Assembly: GCA_037127315.1 (NCBI GenBank)
Contig: JBBBDQ010000346.1
Coordinates: forward strand, 4,901,001 to 4,965,000
Direction: 5' to 3'
DNA: 64,000 nucleotides
Source of the DNA: Ascarosepion bandense
Lineage: Eukaryota > Mollusca > Cephalopoda > Sepiida > Sepiidae
Part shown: one piece after another, positions 9,441 to 20,175 of the stretch
Position numbering within the stretch: the stretch's first letter is position 1
How the letters are laid out: every line of letters begins with the position of its first letter
Made by a program: the position numbers and the translations under genes
The notes under the pieces: model-generated
Database searches by the model: none
What the model saw: the letters and a program-made list of their open reading frames with translations, nothing else
Told to the model about the DNA's origin: nothing

Positions 9441-9964
9441 AGAAAAAATTGAATGCTATGTGATGCTTAACTTTTGGAACTTAATCAGCAATGTATTGTT
9501 TCTGACTCATTTATAATGATAAGGAATAGGCATAAAAACAGCGTGCGCATTGTGAAGAAAGGAAAAAGAAAACAAAGCTCATTAATAACCTATGATACTT
9601 AGCTTTCATATTCTAATAGAAACTCTAATGCTCTCAATCAGACAGAATTCTGCATCCAAATTTCGTCGGAATATTTTCATTTATTCTTATCTATTCTGCT
9701 TATTTAAAGGTAGAAACGTCATGCGATAAGAAAAAAAGAAAAAAAGAAAACATTTACTGAATGGCATTTGCCAGTCATGTTTCTTTCTATTTAAACTCAT
9801 TATCCATAAGTGATGTTAAAAGAAAAAAACATTCTCAATTACAAATATGAATATTTAAACCTGAAAGAGCTTTTTAATGATATTAAAAACCAACCAAGTA
9901 TTTTATGGCAAAACAAAGTGAAGCGATGTACTGAATAAAAAAAAAAAATTACTAAAGGAATTAA
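9441..9964. other. No gene seen
   Basis: AT-rich sequence with short A runs and no frame, SINE or TIR that I can support. Confidence 0.5.
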
Positions 9965-10240
9965 TCAGTCAGTCATTTAAATGTCATTAGTAATATACGC
10001 TTGGGAGATCATGTCTCGTTTGATTCATGACTGAGAAGGCAGAACATTTTCGCGAAGTAGGTCACTATTTCTTTCTGCAATAGACTGATCGTCAACCAAG
10101 GCTTAAAAATCCAATCTGTCCTGCTATTCTTACCATAGCTGGAGGGAGTCATACCTTTCCCAAGGTATTTGCACGTAAGTGAATCCAACGAATTCAACTG
10201 GAACTCGAACTCCGATCTCCAATTTCTTATTCGGAGAAGG
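9965..10240 (-). mobile_element. tRNA-derived SINE, family 1
   Basis: Minus-strand copy running from the head (GGAGATCGGAGTTCGAGTTC) at the high end to the CTGACTGA 3' end at 9,965. It is diverged, with the GAGACATGA palindrome partly lost. Confidence 0.8.
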
Positions 10241-10549
10241 AATAAACACCGATATAAAACGAACTATTATATCCCAAGCTAATACTGCAGTTTTAAACCA
10301 GCCTGATATACACGACCACCCAAGTAATTACAGCTAACTCCCTACAAGTGAAAAATCCATGACATGTGTGTAGCTTCGCTTCCGAGTTCCATAATCTATT
10401 AAGATCGTTGAACTACTGTATAAACTGTAGTCGTAACTGCTGTAGATGTCTCTCCTGCAGGATAACCAGTGGAAACCCATTTTTTATCAGGTTAGTTATG
10501 AACATCAATTTTCCTTCTTCTAGACTGGTTAGCTTGCTGTTATTAATAA

Positions 10550-11268
10550 CTAGCAGTATAGCCCGGTGTTGCTCGGGTATAATAAAAACTTTAAAAGTAA
10601 TCCTTGTATCCTGGAGCTCAGAGTCTTTGGACGTTGGCAACGAAAGACTAAAAAGCAATAGTTTTTTCCAGTTAAAGCAAAACCGTAGACTGAAAGAAAA
10701 ATGAATGGATGTAAATCAAATTTTGATTTCCTGGTATCGATATCAAATAAGTTTTTTTCGTCGTAAACTGAATTTTGAAGGCTAAATAAGACCTCTGAGT
10801 AAATAGTATCATGGCTGAGACTAAGAACTACAATTATACCTACTTAGAGCCAAACCCGAAGCAAAAACTAAAATAAAAGGGATGAAAAATTACAGACATA
10901 CAGGCAGATAAACAGACACACACAAACATCTTGCCTTTTATATATATATATTATCGATTTTCTGCACTATTGTAAGAACTGCAACCTTGAAACTTCTGAA
11001 AATCGTTTCTTATGTATTTGTCTATGAGTGTATCAAATTTGATTAAAATCGGACCACACCTTCTATAACCCGATTTTTTCGATTATCGATTTTCGATATT
11101 TATCGAGGGTACCTTGACACAAAACCTAGCTAAGAACACTCGCAGACGCTTATAGTACAACTGTATAAATTTTCAAGAAAACCGGTTCAGCCGTTTTGGA
11201 GTCTATAGGTAAAGGACACACACACAGACACACACAGAGACAAAGTTCCATTTATAAATAAGTTTAGA
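10550..11268 (-). mobile_element. Non-autonomous Helitron
   Basis: Reverse orientation: the 5' end TCTAAACTTATTTATAAATG lies at 11,268 and the 3' end, CGAGCAACACCGGGCTATAC then TGCTAG, at 10,550. The host base before the 5' end is A and after the 3' end is T, as expected. At 719 bp it is longer than the 7.8 kb copy and shares an internal segment with the 12.3 kb copy (GGTTTGGCTCTAAGTAGGTA). No helicase sequence is present. Confidence 0.8.
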
Positions 11269-11362
11269 TCTAAATATGCCCTATTATTTACTTCAATTCA
11301 AAATTTTCATTTCCCCTAGACTGACTGCTACGCGAGGCAAAATATTAAATGTCTACTTTACT

Positions 11363-11634
11363 TGTGGTGCAGGGGATATCGACTCGGAACGTCAAAACGG
11401 GAAGCAGAGTTCGAATTACAGTCCAATACTTTGCATTAATTTACGCTTAAATATCCTTGGGAAATGTATTAATCCCCATATTCCCTCCAGTTACGGGTTA
11501 AATAATGGGGCAGATTGGGTTCTATAGCCTTGGCTAGCAACCAGTAAAATAAATATTAATCTACTGCGGGATAATCTTCTGCCCAGTCATGATCAACCAA
11601 AGCGTGTATCACGTATGGCATTTGACTGACTGAC
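11363..11634 (+). mobile_element. tRNA-derived SINE, family 1
   Basis: TGTGGTGCAGGGGATATCG through CTCCAGTTACGGG to GGCATTTGACTGACTGAC. Small deletions remove part of the TCTACCGCAG segment and the GAGACATGA arm. Confidence 0.8.
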
Positions 11635-12262
11635 TTGAACCCATAGCGAGAGAAATGATTGATTGACTGAATATTTTTCGCCGACATATCATCCACTATG
11701 GGTCTTTAATACCGAAACGGTAAGTTGATTTTGGTCAGTGGCAATTACAACAACCATGGTCCACTCAATGCCCAAATATGAATATTTTCTACGCAACTTT
11801 ATGGCTTCAACTAAAGTTTTGTACGAAATGTTACACTTTCAGGGAAAACTAATGTTTTTTTTTAGAGATAGAGTTTATAGATAATAAGATGAATTGTACT
11901 TTCTTCTTTAAGTGCTGAAAGCAGCCTATTTCTTTCAGGTAGCCTATTATTTGAGAAACTTACATTTTTAATAAACGCTGTAAGGTTTTGTACAATATAC
12001 TATTTTATATCTTTTGCAGTCTATTAGAATGTCCTTTACAGCGAGCAATTGATCAGAAAATATATATACATATATTAGGTAAGAATTGTCCAAATGATAT
12101 ATTTCCCCAAGCGCTTTCGGCGATACATCAGACTATTATCACGGAGAACTTATATTTTACATTAACTGAATATATAAAATGTTTTGCATATATCTAGAGT
12201 CATTGTTGATTCATATTCCGAAAACAGTGAGTACGTTGTTACCATGTTCATCGTTGACATTA
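11635..12262. other. Unassigned; carries a CTGATG-CGAAAGC motif
   Basis: No gene. On the minus strand near 12,104-12,135 it reads GTCTGATGTATCGCCGAAAG then CGCTTGG, a motif like that at 35,571 on the same strand. Bases 12,015-12,060 (AGTCTATTAGAATGTCC and ACAGCGAGCAATTGATCAGA) are repeated at 13,050-13,096, on the far side of the Helitron at 12,263. Confidence 0.5.
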
Positions 12263-12585
12263 TCTAAAGTTATTTATAAATGGAACTTTGTATCTGTGCG
12301 TGTGTATGTGTGTCTGTGTGTGTCCGTTACCTATAGACTCCGAAACGGCTGAACCGATTTTCTTGAAAATTTATACAGTTGTACTATAAGAGTCTGCGAG
12401 TGTTCTTAGCTAGGTTTTGTGTCGAGGTACCCTCGATAAATATCGAAAATCGATAATCGAAAAAATCGGGTTATAGATGGAGTGGTCTGATTTTAATAAA
12501 ATTTGATACACTTATAGACAAAGACATAAGAAACGATATTCAGAAGTTCCAAGGTTGCAGTTCTTAAAATAGTGCAGAAAATCAG

Positions 12586-12633
<48 letters not shown>

Positions 12634-13039
12634 ATATATATATATGTATAAAAGGCAAGAGGTTTGTGTGTGTCTGTTTATCTGCCTGTATGTTTGTATT
12701 TTTTTACAGTCCTTTTATTTTAGTTTTTGCTTCGGGTTTGGCTCTAAGTAGGTATAATTGTAGTTCTTAGTCTCAGTCATGATACCATTTACTCAGAGGA
12801 CTTATTTAGCCTTCAAAATTCAGTTTACGACGAAAAAAACTTATTTGATATCGATACCAGGAAATCAAAATTTGACTTACATCCATTCATTTTTCTTTCA
12901 GTCTACGGTTTTGCTTTAACTTGAAAAAACTATTGCTTTTTAGTCTTTCGTGCCAACGTCCAAAGAGTGTGAGCTCCAGGTCTATGTATTAGTTATAAAG
13001 CTTTCATTACACCCGAGCAACGCCGGGCTATACTGCTAG
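12263..13039 (+). mobile_element. Non-autonomous Helitron with internal (TA)n
   Basis: It starts TCTAAAGTTATTTATAAATG after A and ends CGAGCAACGCCGGGCTATAC then TGCTAG before T. The (TA)n at 12,588-12,652 sits mid-element. At 777 bp it is the longest copy here and shows the internal block missing from the 7.8 kb copy. The 3' stem CCCG/CGGG is perfect. Confidence 0.8.
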
Positions 13040-13096
13040 TTAAATATACTTTGGAGTCTATTATAACGTCCTTTACAGCGAGCAATTGATCAGAGG

Positions 13097-13690
13097 TATG
13101 CACCGAGATGCAATTTCTGAGTTAAGTATTTTTGTGTAAGATAATTATGTCTATTTCGAACTCTACTTAGCACTATGTTCTGTCTTCGACAAGGTAATGC
13201 TTGTCTATTTTTCTTGTCTGGTTATCGACTGATGTTTGTACAGTGGTTGTTCGTAAACGTATCCCAGATTGTTTGAAAAAGCTATAGTATATGACTGTTG
13301 AATTAACAATGGGTGGGCTTAGCACTTTTCACCAAATAGTAGGTCGGTATTGTAAAGGTCCAGAAAATAGGCATTCATTATATTACGAAAAGTTCTTGAG
13401 TTGTAGGGAGTCTTGTAAACATCAGACCTCGAGAATAGAATAATGATTCTCTATTCTCCTGTTTGGCTAATGTCAATAGAGTTTGTTGTTTGGAGACATA
13501 TCCCAAATTGTTTACCATTTTCTTTTAATGTGTTGCATAATCTTACTTTTGCAATCTGTATATAGGAGTTTGATTGCTTTTTTGCCTATGCATCAGCTTT
13601 TTGATTACCTTTAAAGCCTACATGGTTACAAAGCTAGACCAATATTATTATTTTACGGATTTTTATCAAACAGTAACAGATTTCTGTTTT
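13097..13690. other. No gene seen
   Basis: Moderately AT-rich, no convincing frame or repeat. Confidence 0.5.
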
Positions 13691-13699
13691 GGATCTTCG

Positions 13700-14015
13700 C
13701 CTCCAATTTGTTGAGTAGTTGAGGCGAAACTTCACCGTAAAGGGACGTAAGACATAGAACAAGAAGGTAAGTTAAATGAACAGTGTATTAGTATAACTAG
13801 AAACAAGATATTCAAAGGAAAGTGTTAATAATAAATAGTAATAGAGAAATAAGTAAATCCGAAGTATTATTAGGCTGCTTAACTAGTAACTATTGTTAAC
13901 TGCTGTACTCAACTCCTCCTAACTGCTCGCAAATCCTCTTTACTGATCCTTAGAAGTCATACAGGTATATAAAACGAGGAAGAGTTTATTCCTCGTAGGA
14001 GGGTACCATAATAGT
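13700..14015 (+). repeat. Unclassified interspersed repeat (three copies in window)
   Basis: GTGTATTAGTATAACTAGAA, AAAGTGTTAATAATAAATAGT and then CCTTAGAAGTCATACAGGTA match, in order, 57,290-57,480 and, in part, 57,960-58,080. It contains a TATAAAA-like sequence near 13,967. The arrangement could be an LTR or a non-autonomous element; I found no paired ends. Confidence 0.45.
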
Positions 14016-14089
14016 TTCTAATATTTCATGTATTCAAGAGAGATTCAACCTTTTCCAAAGTTTTTTTTTTAATCATATCACCCCGAGCA

Positions 14090-14545
14090 AGGCGGAAACG
14101 CTACTGATGTGCAGGGGGCTACATAAATGTAAAAAGATTAATTAGAAAAGAGTGAGGAGTACAAACTAGTTAGAAAGGAACAACAGAAAGCTGAGAAAGC
14201 AGGTGCGATGACAGATACATAGGTGGAGAGAAAGGGAGGGTTATACAGGGGAGGGGAGAGAGCTAGAGTCCAGTGGTTAGTAGATGAGTATTGACTTTGC
14301 ATTTAAATTTCTGGAGGTTGTAGCCGTCAGGAAAGCAAGAATACGGGAGTGAGTTCCACAGGCGGGAAGTGCGAGAGAGGAAGCTGCAGGAGTAGAATTG
14401 TCGTCTGCATTTGGCTAATCTGACTGTGAATGGGTGGGACCCAGTTGCCAGTCTGGTTGCACGAGTAAACATGCCTGAGGAAGCATCAATGACTTAAGTT
14501 CGTCTGAAAAGGAAACAAACTCTGTTAAGTGTTTGAACCCGTCCC
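14090..14545 (-). pseudogene. APE-type LINE 3' end fragment
   Basis: Minus-strand frames give FSDELKSLMLPQAC, then after a frameshift TRATRLATGSHPFTVRLAKC, RRQFYSCSFLSRTSRLWNSL and PYSCFPDGYNLQKFKCKVNT. This is the conserved C-terminus of the CR1/L2/Jockey-group reverse transcriptases seen elsewhere here. The 3' untranslated part includes AAGGCGGAAACGCTACTGAT, the sequence amplified at 1,036-1,935. Confidence 0.75.
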
Positions 14546-14552
14546 ACCTATT

Positions 14553-14792
14553 TCACATTTCACTTATATTCAATCTAGGCATGGCTAGGATTTCAATAGC
14601 AAGTTCTGGTTCGCGCTGGTTGGCGAGAACATATAGTCTTTCGTGTAGTTCCGATATTGCCACTACCTGTGTTTTGCCACGCGTCGTGATGTTGACATGG
14701 CCAGTGAGTTGGTAACAGGCAGAGTCGAAGAGATGAGCTGATCTGGTAGTGCGACGTAGCGGTTGTTGTCCCAAGATATACCTACCGCCCAC
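14553..14792 (-). other. Open frame of unknown identity, 79 residues
   Basis: The frame from 14,792 to 14,553 on the minus strand is more GC-rich than its surroundings and has a non-repetitive composition (TRGKTQVVAISELHERLYVL, then ANQREPELAIEILAM). I do not recognise a family. It lies just 5' of a LINE 3' fragment but does not match the LINE segment expected there. It may be a piece of another transposon or an old exon; no splice sites can be defended. Confidence 0.25.
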
Positions 14793-15089
14793 TCACCGAG
14801 CAAGTGACACCCTGAAGAAAAAAAAAAACCTAATCATATGAGAAACAGGGTTCGAGTTCACTTTTTGTGAACCGCAGCTTTTTTTTTTCACATTTCGTCA
14901 CATTATGAACATGCAGCGGGCCCTTTTCCAAATTTTGGCACTGACGAGCACGAACGTCGCTACGACAAACAACTTCATATTTCGCAATAAGCTAATCAGA
15001 GGTCATGAAGTAAATAAATTTTTGAAGGGAAAGAAGATTGAAAAAATAGAAAGTATGGCATAATACCAAATAGAAGAAAGTGGTGAAAT

Positions 15090-15545
15090 GGCAGTGAATA
15101 TCATCAAAGATGATGGAAAAACTTGAAGCAACTGAAATGTGGTTCTACAGAAGGATGATGCGGATATCATGGATCGAGCATATGAGCAATGAGAAGGTTT
15201 TGGAAATGATGAAAACAAAAAGGAAATTAATCCTGAGCATCAGGAAGAAACAACTAAAGTTTCTGGGACATGCGATGAGGAAGGAAGGCTTGGGGAATCT
15301 GATACTAACAGGCCAGATAGAGGGAAAAGAGACAGGTGAAAGCAGCGGATAGCATATGTGAATGGCCTGAGTAGGTGATGACAGAAAGGGGGATACGTAG
15401 TGTAACAGGTGAAAGCGTGCTAAAAGCTACTAGGGATAGGGAGACGTGGAAAGCCACGATCGCCTACATCCTGAAAGGATAAGGCACATAGAAGAAGAAG
15501 AAGAAGAAGAAGAAGAAGAAGAAGAAGAAGAAGAAGAAGAAGGTG
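15090..15545 (+). pseudogene. RTE-type LINE 3' end with (GAA)n tail
   Basis: The frame MMEKLEATEMWFYRRMMRIS, IEHMSNEKVLEMM, RKLILSIRKKQLKFLGHAMR and GLGNLILTGQIEGK is the C-terminal region shared by RTE-like LINEs (EATEMWF-RRM-RI-W, RKRQL-FLGH-MRK, LENL-LTG). It is followed by the 3' block CCACGATCGCCTACATCCTG and then AAG repeats at 15,490-15,542. A simple-repeat 3' tail is usual for RTE. The 5' part is absent. Confidence 0.75.
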
Positions 15546-15985
15546 GAAAAATACTGTCTTCTGCCAAATTTTCAAAGACGAGCATATTACCAAATTACTG
15601 TCATTAGTTAAATGTCAACAATCTCAGACCCAATTAGGTCACTCTGATATTGTTATTTACTAAGAACTTGCTCTTGCGTAGATGAACAACAGAGAATTAT
15701 GTTACTTTCTGTTTTTAACTGAGGCAAGTAATGGCATTTTAATCTCAAAGCCTCCAAAATGAAACTGCACTTTACTACTTGTGAACCTTTCCTAACGTTC
15801 ACCAGCCTGGCTAATGCTAACCTAAACAAAAGTGACATGGTGCGATTTCTCGGGCTTTTGCTGACATGAAGGAGAAAGATTATATCTAATCAATTGCTAG
15901 GTTTGTTGATATGAAACTTAATTCTCACTGGGTCAGACTGGGTAACTTTTCTTGACAAAATCTATTTATAAATTGTAAATGCAAA
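15546..15985. other. No gene seen
   Basis: No recognisable feature between two LINE fragments. Confidence 0.45.
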
Positions 15986-16650
15986 TTCTGCTCCAGCAGC
16001 TTCTTTTTTTGCACTTCCCGCCCGTGGAATTCTTTTCCGCATACTTGCTTTCCTGGCAGTTACAATCTCCAAGAATTTAAATGTAAAGTCAATAGTCATC
16101 TCTTGTCTCACTAACTTACATCCTCACTCTCATGCTTTTCTACATCCACCCCACTCTCATCAGTGATCTCTTCCCTCTCCTACTCTCTTCTTGACACCCC
16201 CTGCAATCTCTCGCTCCTCATGACATTCCTCCTATGTAACCCCATGCACAACAGTGGCAGTAAAATGCCTTGCTTGGAGCGACAAGATTATATTAAAAAA
16301 ATAGTCTACCATTTTTCAATGCTTAGAATATTACTGTCACATACGGTCCCCCTATACATTAAAAAACCAAAAGAAAAATTTACAATGTCAATGGTCCTGA
16401 CCTGTCATCTCGTATTCAGTCCCTTTCTCACCACCGTAATTTATTTTCTCTGGGTTTTTCCTATAAATAATCCTGCTATATATGTGGAGATCCTTGATAA
16501 AATCGAAAGAAGGGTTTGCAATGTTAATGGTCCTCACCTAGTATCTCGGACACAGTCACATTCTCAAGTGATAATGAAGGTTCGCTGTGCCTTTCGTATG
16601 AATAATCTTACTATATATGTAGAGATCCTTGATTAATCTCAGATTTAGTC
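15986..16650 (+). pseudogene. Scrambled APE-type LINE C-terminal fragments
   Basis: At 15,990-16,115 frames read RGILFRILAFLAVTISKNLN, a shifted version of LWNSLP-TCFPG-YNLQ-FK. At 16,380-16,630 the plus strand reads CNVNGPDLSSRIQSLSHHRN, PAIYVEILDKIERRVCNVNG and then a second partial LTIYVEILD. The earlier RT segment therefore occurs after the later one and twice over, so the region is rearranged. Confidence 0.6.
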
Positions 16651-16944
16651 ACTTTCTAACCGCTGTAAAGTAGCTTCATAATGCTTTTTTTTTTTAAATA
16701 AACCCTTTCATGGTAATTTTTTGGATATAATATTTTTTGTAGTACAAAGACGCAAGCACAACACTAACTCTTGGCAATAACTCATCATTTTTACAGTTGA
16801 AATAGTCGGATTTAACTGAAATTTCTATGCTAACCATTTCTTTTTTTGAGATTCTCGCTTGTGTATCTTTTTTCTGGCCAAGTTTGATCTTAGAAATGTA
16901 ATGTCTCAAACCATTTTTACAAAGCTCATATTACAATCTTCATG

Positions 16945-17320
16945 TTTGTAATTGGTTTTCTTTTGCACTCTGTATTACTAGTTACCCATACTGTATTCGT
17001 TTCTATGCTTGGCCGGATTAGGAAATTTTTTAGGCTTAGCATATGCGCTAATTTCCTAAGTTTTCGTATTTTCCAGTGTTCTCTATTATTTCAAATTCAT
17101 CTCACAGGGTACGGTGATATCCCTTTTCCCACCATATCTAGTCAACTGTGCATAATTTTTCTATTACTTATCGTGTTCCGGTCTTGCGAAATTCTTGCAG
17201 CCTTATCTTGAGGGTGGGAAATCGACCCATTTCTGCTTTATATTTTTTACAGCAGCTGCATGGGATGGCGTACACCCAGTTCTTAGTCATATTCTTCACT
17301 GTTGGCGGTCTTAATGTATA
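16945..17320 (-). pseudogene. Penelope-like GIY-YIG endonuclease remnant
   Basis: Minus strand: NWVYAIPCSCCKKYKAEMGR, FPTLKIRLQEFRKTG, and further 3' AYAKPKKFPNPAKHRNEYSM. The first part corresponds to the GIY-YIG core usually written VYxIPCSCGKxYxGETGRPLxIRLxEHR. The same PAKHRNEY ending occurs at 42,830. GIY-YIG nucleases of this sort are the C-terminal domain of Penelope-like retroelements. The catalytic R and Y positions are partly changed (KYKAEMGR), and the reading frame is broken. Confidence 0.65.
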
Positions 17321-17429
17321 ATAATGTAAATAATTACAATATCTTATCTCAGAAATACACACATATTCTGATCATTTATTCTCCTGTCTTCTTAATTATT
17401 TTTTTATATTCTTTCACACTCTGTAACTC

Positions 17430-17560
17430 TGTAAAGAAATTTAAATACCTGGGAAACGTGCTGACAGAGGATGAAATGTTCGCTGTTGAGATCCAAAGAC
17501 ATATTGACATGGTCAAGGACGCATTTCAAAAGTTAACCAGAGTACTTTTTTACTCCATTA
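17430..17560 (+). pseudogene. RTE-type LINE fragment
   Basis: KKFKYLGNVLTEDEMFAVEI and QRHIDMVKDAFQKLTRVL correspond to the KFRYLGSVLTENGKCDTEIR segment seen at 63,475. This segment precedes the thumb in the RTE copies here. Confidence 0.7.
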
Positions 17561-17859
17561 TCATCAAAGATTTGTTCTCCTGTCTTTTCTCTGAGGCACA
17601 AATTGTGAATATTTTTTAACAGATGGACATAATGAAAAAGCAAATGTTTATTATCTTCAATTAACCAAGTTTTTTCAGGGAGTGTGGAACATGATTAAAA
17701 AAAAGAAAACTCGGTTTCCATCACATCAAATTTGCTCGGTTGCCATCACATAAAATAGCAATTGCATTAACTGCTACAGAGGTGATGTCCAAAATTTTTA
17801 ATTCACTTTGTTCAAATAAAAAAGCAAGGTCGCAAGAGAAAACGTGAAGAAAGGACTAA

Positions 17860-18398
17860 GCATAAGCTTCAAGAAAACTGAATGTATACTAATCAGAAAA
17901 AAGAAGACCCCAAAATGCCAACTACAGATCGGAAAAACTAGGAAGCGAATACTGGATTGCTACGTGCTGTCCGTCCTTCAATATGGCAGTTAATGCTGGA
18001 CAATATCATCAAAGATGAAGGAAAAACTTGAAGCAACTGAAATGTGGTTCTACAGAAGGATCCTGCGAATATCAAGGATCGAGCATGTGAGCAATGATGA
18101 GGTCTTGGAAATGATGGAAACGAAAAGGAAATTAATACTGAGCATCAGGAAGAGACAGCTGAAGTTCCTGGGACATGCAGTGAGGAAAGAGAACTTTGAG
18201 AACTTGATACTAACAGGCCAGATTAGAGGGAGAAAGAGACAGGGGAAAGCAACAGATAACATATTTGAAGGACCCAATCAGGTGGATGACAGAACGAGGA
18301 TTGCATGGTCTAACAGGGGAAGGCTTGCTCAGAGCCACCAGAGATATGAAAAAGTGGAAGGCCATGATCGCCTATGTCCAAAGCACATAGAAGAAGAA
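17860..18398 (+). pseudogene. RTE-type LINE 3' end
   Basis: The region starts in the FKKTECILIRKKK segment and continues into MKEKLEATEMWFYRRILRIS, IEHVSNDEVLEMMETKRKLI, LSIRKRQLKFLGHAVRKE and FENLILTGQIRGRKRQGK. It ends in the 3' block CCATGATCGCCTATGTCC and a short (GAA)n. The 138-residue open stretch from 18,015 is the least damaged RTE fragment in the window. It closely resembles 15,090-15,480 and 63,650-64,000. Confidence 0.8.
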
Positions 18399-18399
18399 G

Positions 18400-19000
18400 A
18401 AAGAAATCTAAATACCTGGGAGGCGAGATAACAGAGTAGAGAAAGTGCGATGCTGAGATCCAAAAGCGCATTGGCATAGCCAAGGACGCATATCAAATGC
18501 TAACCAGAGTACTGAGATACAGAAAAATCTCATTAAAAACAAAGAAGAGAGTGCTCGTTTGCTATGTGAGAGCTCTCCTCCTGTAAGGCAGTAAATTTTG
18601 GACGATCTCCTCAAGGATAAAGGAGCGGTCTGAGGTAACAGAAATGTGGTTTTACAGAAGAAGGCTGATGATACCATGGACTGAGCACGTGACTAATGAC
18701 GAGGTATTGGAGAAGACGGAAACGGGAAGGAAACTCAGACTTAATACAAAAAAGAAACAGATGAGGTTTCTGGGACATGTAATGAGGAAGAAGGGCTAGG
18801 CAAATTTAATACTCACAGGAAGAATAGAGAAAAAGAGGGATAGAAAAAAGCAGTGCGAGACCTACTTCCTAGGCCTGAGCAAATGGATGGCAGAGCAGGG
18901 TTTGGGAGAGATACCAAGAGAAAGAATTTTGAGAGCGACAAGAAACAGAGCAAAGTAGAAATCCATGATCGCCTACGTTCTGAGGAGACACGGTCCATGA
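18400..19000 (+). pseudogene. RTE-type LINE 3' end, second tandem copy
   Basis: Immediately after the previous copy: KYLGGEITE, CDAEIQKRIGIAKDAYQMLT and RVLRYRKISLKTKKRVLVCY precede EVTEMWFYRRRLMIPWTEHV and KKQMRFLGHVMRKK. Several stops are present. It ends with CCATGATCGCCTACGTTCTG and AAGAAGAAG. Head-to-tail placement suggests insertion into, or exchange between, the (GAA)n tails. Confidence 0.75.
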
Positions 19001-19014
19001 AGAAGAAGAATGTA

Positions 19015-19135
19015 TGTCGGAGGGGGGAAGATACCAAGAGGAAAAGGTTTGAGAGCAACAAGAGACACAGTCAAGTGAAACTCCATAATCGCCTACGTCC
19101 TGAAGGGAGACAGTACAGGAAGAAGAAGAAGAATT
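19015..19135 (+). repeat. Partial duplication of the RTE 3' tail
   Basis: GGGGGAAGATACCAAGAGGA to CTCCATAATCGCCTACGTCC and (GAAGAA)n repeats the 18,900-19,010 stretch with about 90% similarity by eye. Confidence 0.7.
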
Positions 19136-19139
19136 TTAT

Positions 19140-19735
19140 TGCCTTGTTGCCTTGGCTGGGGTGAAATGATTAAATACAAACTCCTGAAGTGATAGGTTTA
19201 TGGGGATTTTATACACTGTTTTATCTATTCTAAACTACTCACAGAATTTCAAACGCAAAGATGATGGCAATTGCTCCAGGCGTGGCGCATTAAATAACAA
19301 GCCGAGAATAAAACATTTGCGTCTGAGGGAAAATGAAAGTGAACAGACGGAATTAAATGTAAACAGGCAAAAATATAACGAAACCTTTTACTACGTAAAA
19401 GATACGTCCATTAACAAATTGCCACTCCATTCTATTAATACTGTATAGGAGACTAGAATGAAATACTGTCCGTATGTATCTGGCTCAAACATACACGAGA
19501 GAGTTAGTGATAAAAAGAGCTACCTGGAAAAGAAAATAAAAGAAATAAAGAGAAAAAAATCGATGATGCCAACGTATCTGTTATTAAAATCAATCATTTT
19601 TTTCTTATTCTTATGGTGGTCTCTTGCAGCCAATGTATAAAATTAGAGAGTCGACATTCAATTTCGAAAGATGATATTGTAAAATCAGAACATTGGAACC
19701 GTCTATACATTCTTCTGATCTAGCAGTTCTTACAG
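19140..19735. other. No gene seen
   Basis: Two short plus-strand frames (19,200-19,448 and 19,458-19,640) are lysine- and asparagine-rich and resemble nothing I recognise. Confidence 0.4.
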
Positions 19736-19739
19736 TTAG

Positions 19740-20175
19740 CTCTGTTTTAGTTTGCCCTGTGGTAGTTATAACGTTTGCTTTCTGACAATGAAATCCCGGT
19801 TCAATCGCACGAATGTCAATTTTTCAGGAAAATGACTTCTTGGTGTTATCGGTCCACAGGAGACTATCCCAGCGTGCGGCATCTTTGGAAAGTGCCTGAA
19901 AACCATACCATGGATTGACCCAAGCCTTGTGAATGAATTTGGTTAGACGGAACCCTTTGGGAACCGTCGGTGGCTTTGAAGAAGTCTTGTGCCTTGGTTG
20001 ACAATCTTCTTTCAGGTAGTATCTCGTATATAAAAACACCCGGATATAGGGCCGGCGATTCACTTCTGTATCAGCCATCGAAAGAAGTCCATGAGGTCCA
20101 ATCAAAGAACCATAATCTTAGTGTAGCAATGCTTGACCATGTTGTGCGGGGTGAGATTGTCAACAATTGATTTTC
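19740..20175 (+). mobile_element. Probable tRNA-headed SINE or related repeat
   Basis: GTGGTAGTTATAACGTTTGC then CCCGGTTCAATCGCACG looks like a decayed tRNA with A- and B-box regions. The body that follows (GGGCCGGCGATTCACTTCTG, then CATGAGGTCCAATCAAAGAA) recalls a repeat common in octopus genomes; that resemblance is from memory. Only one copy lies in this window, so family status cannot be shown here. Confidence 0.35.
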
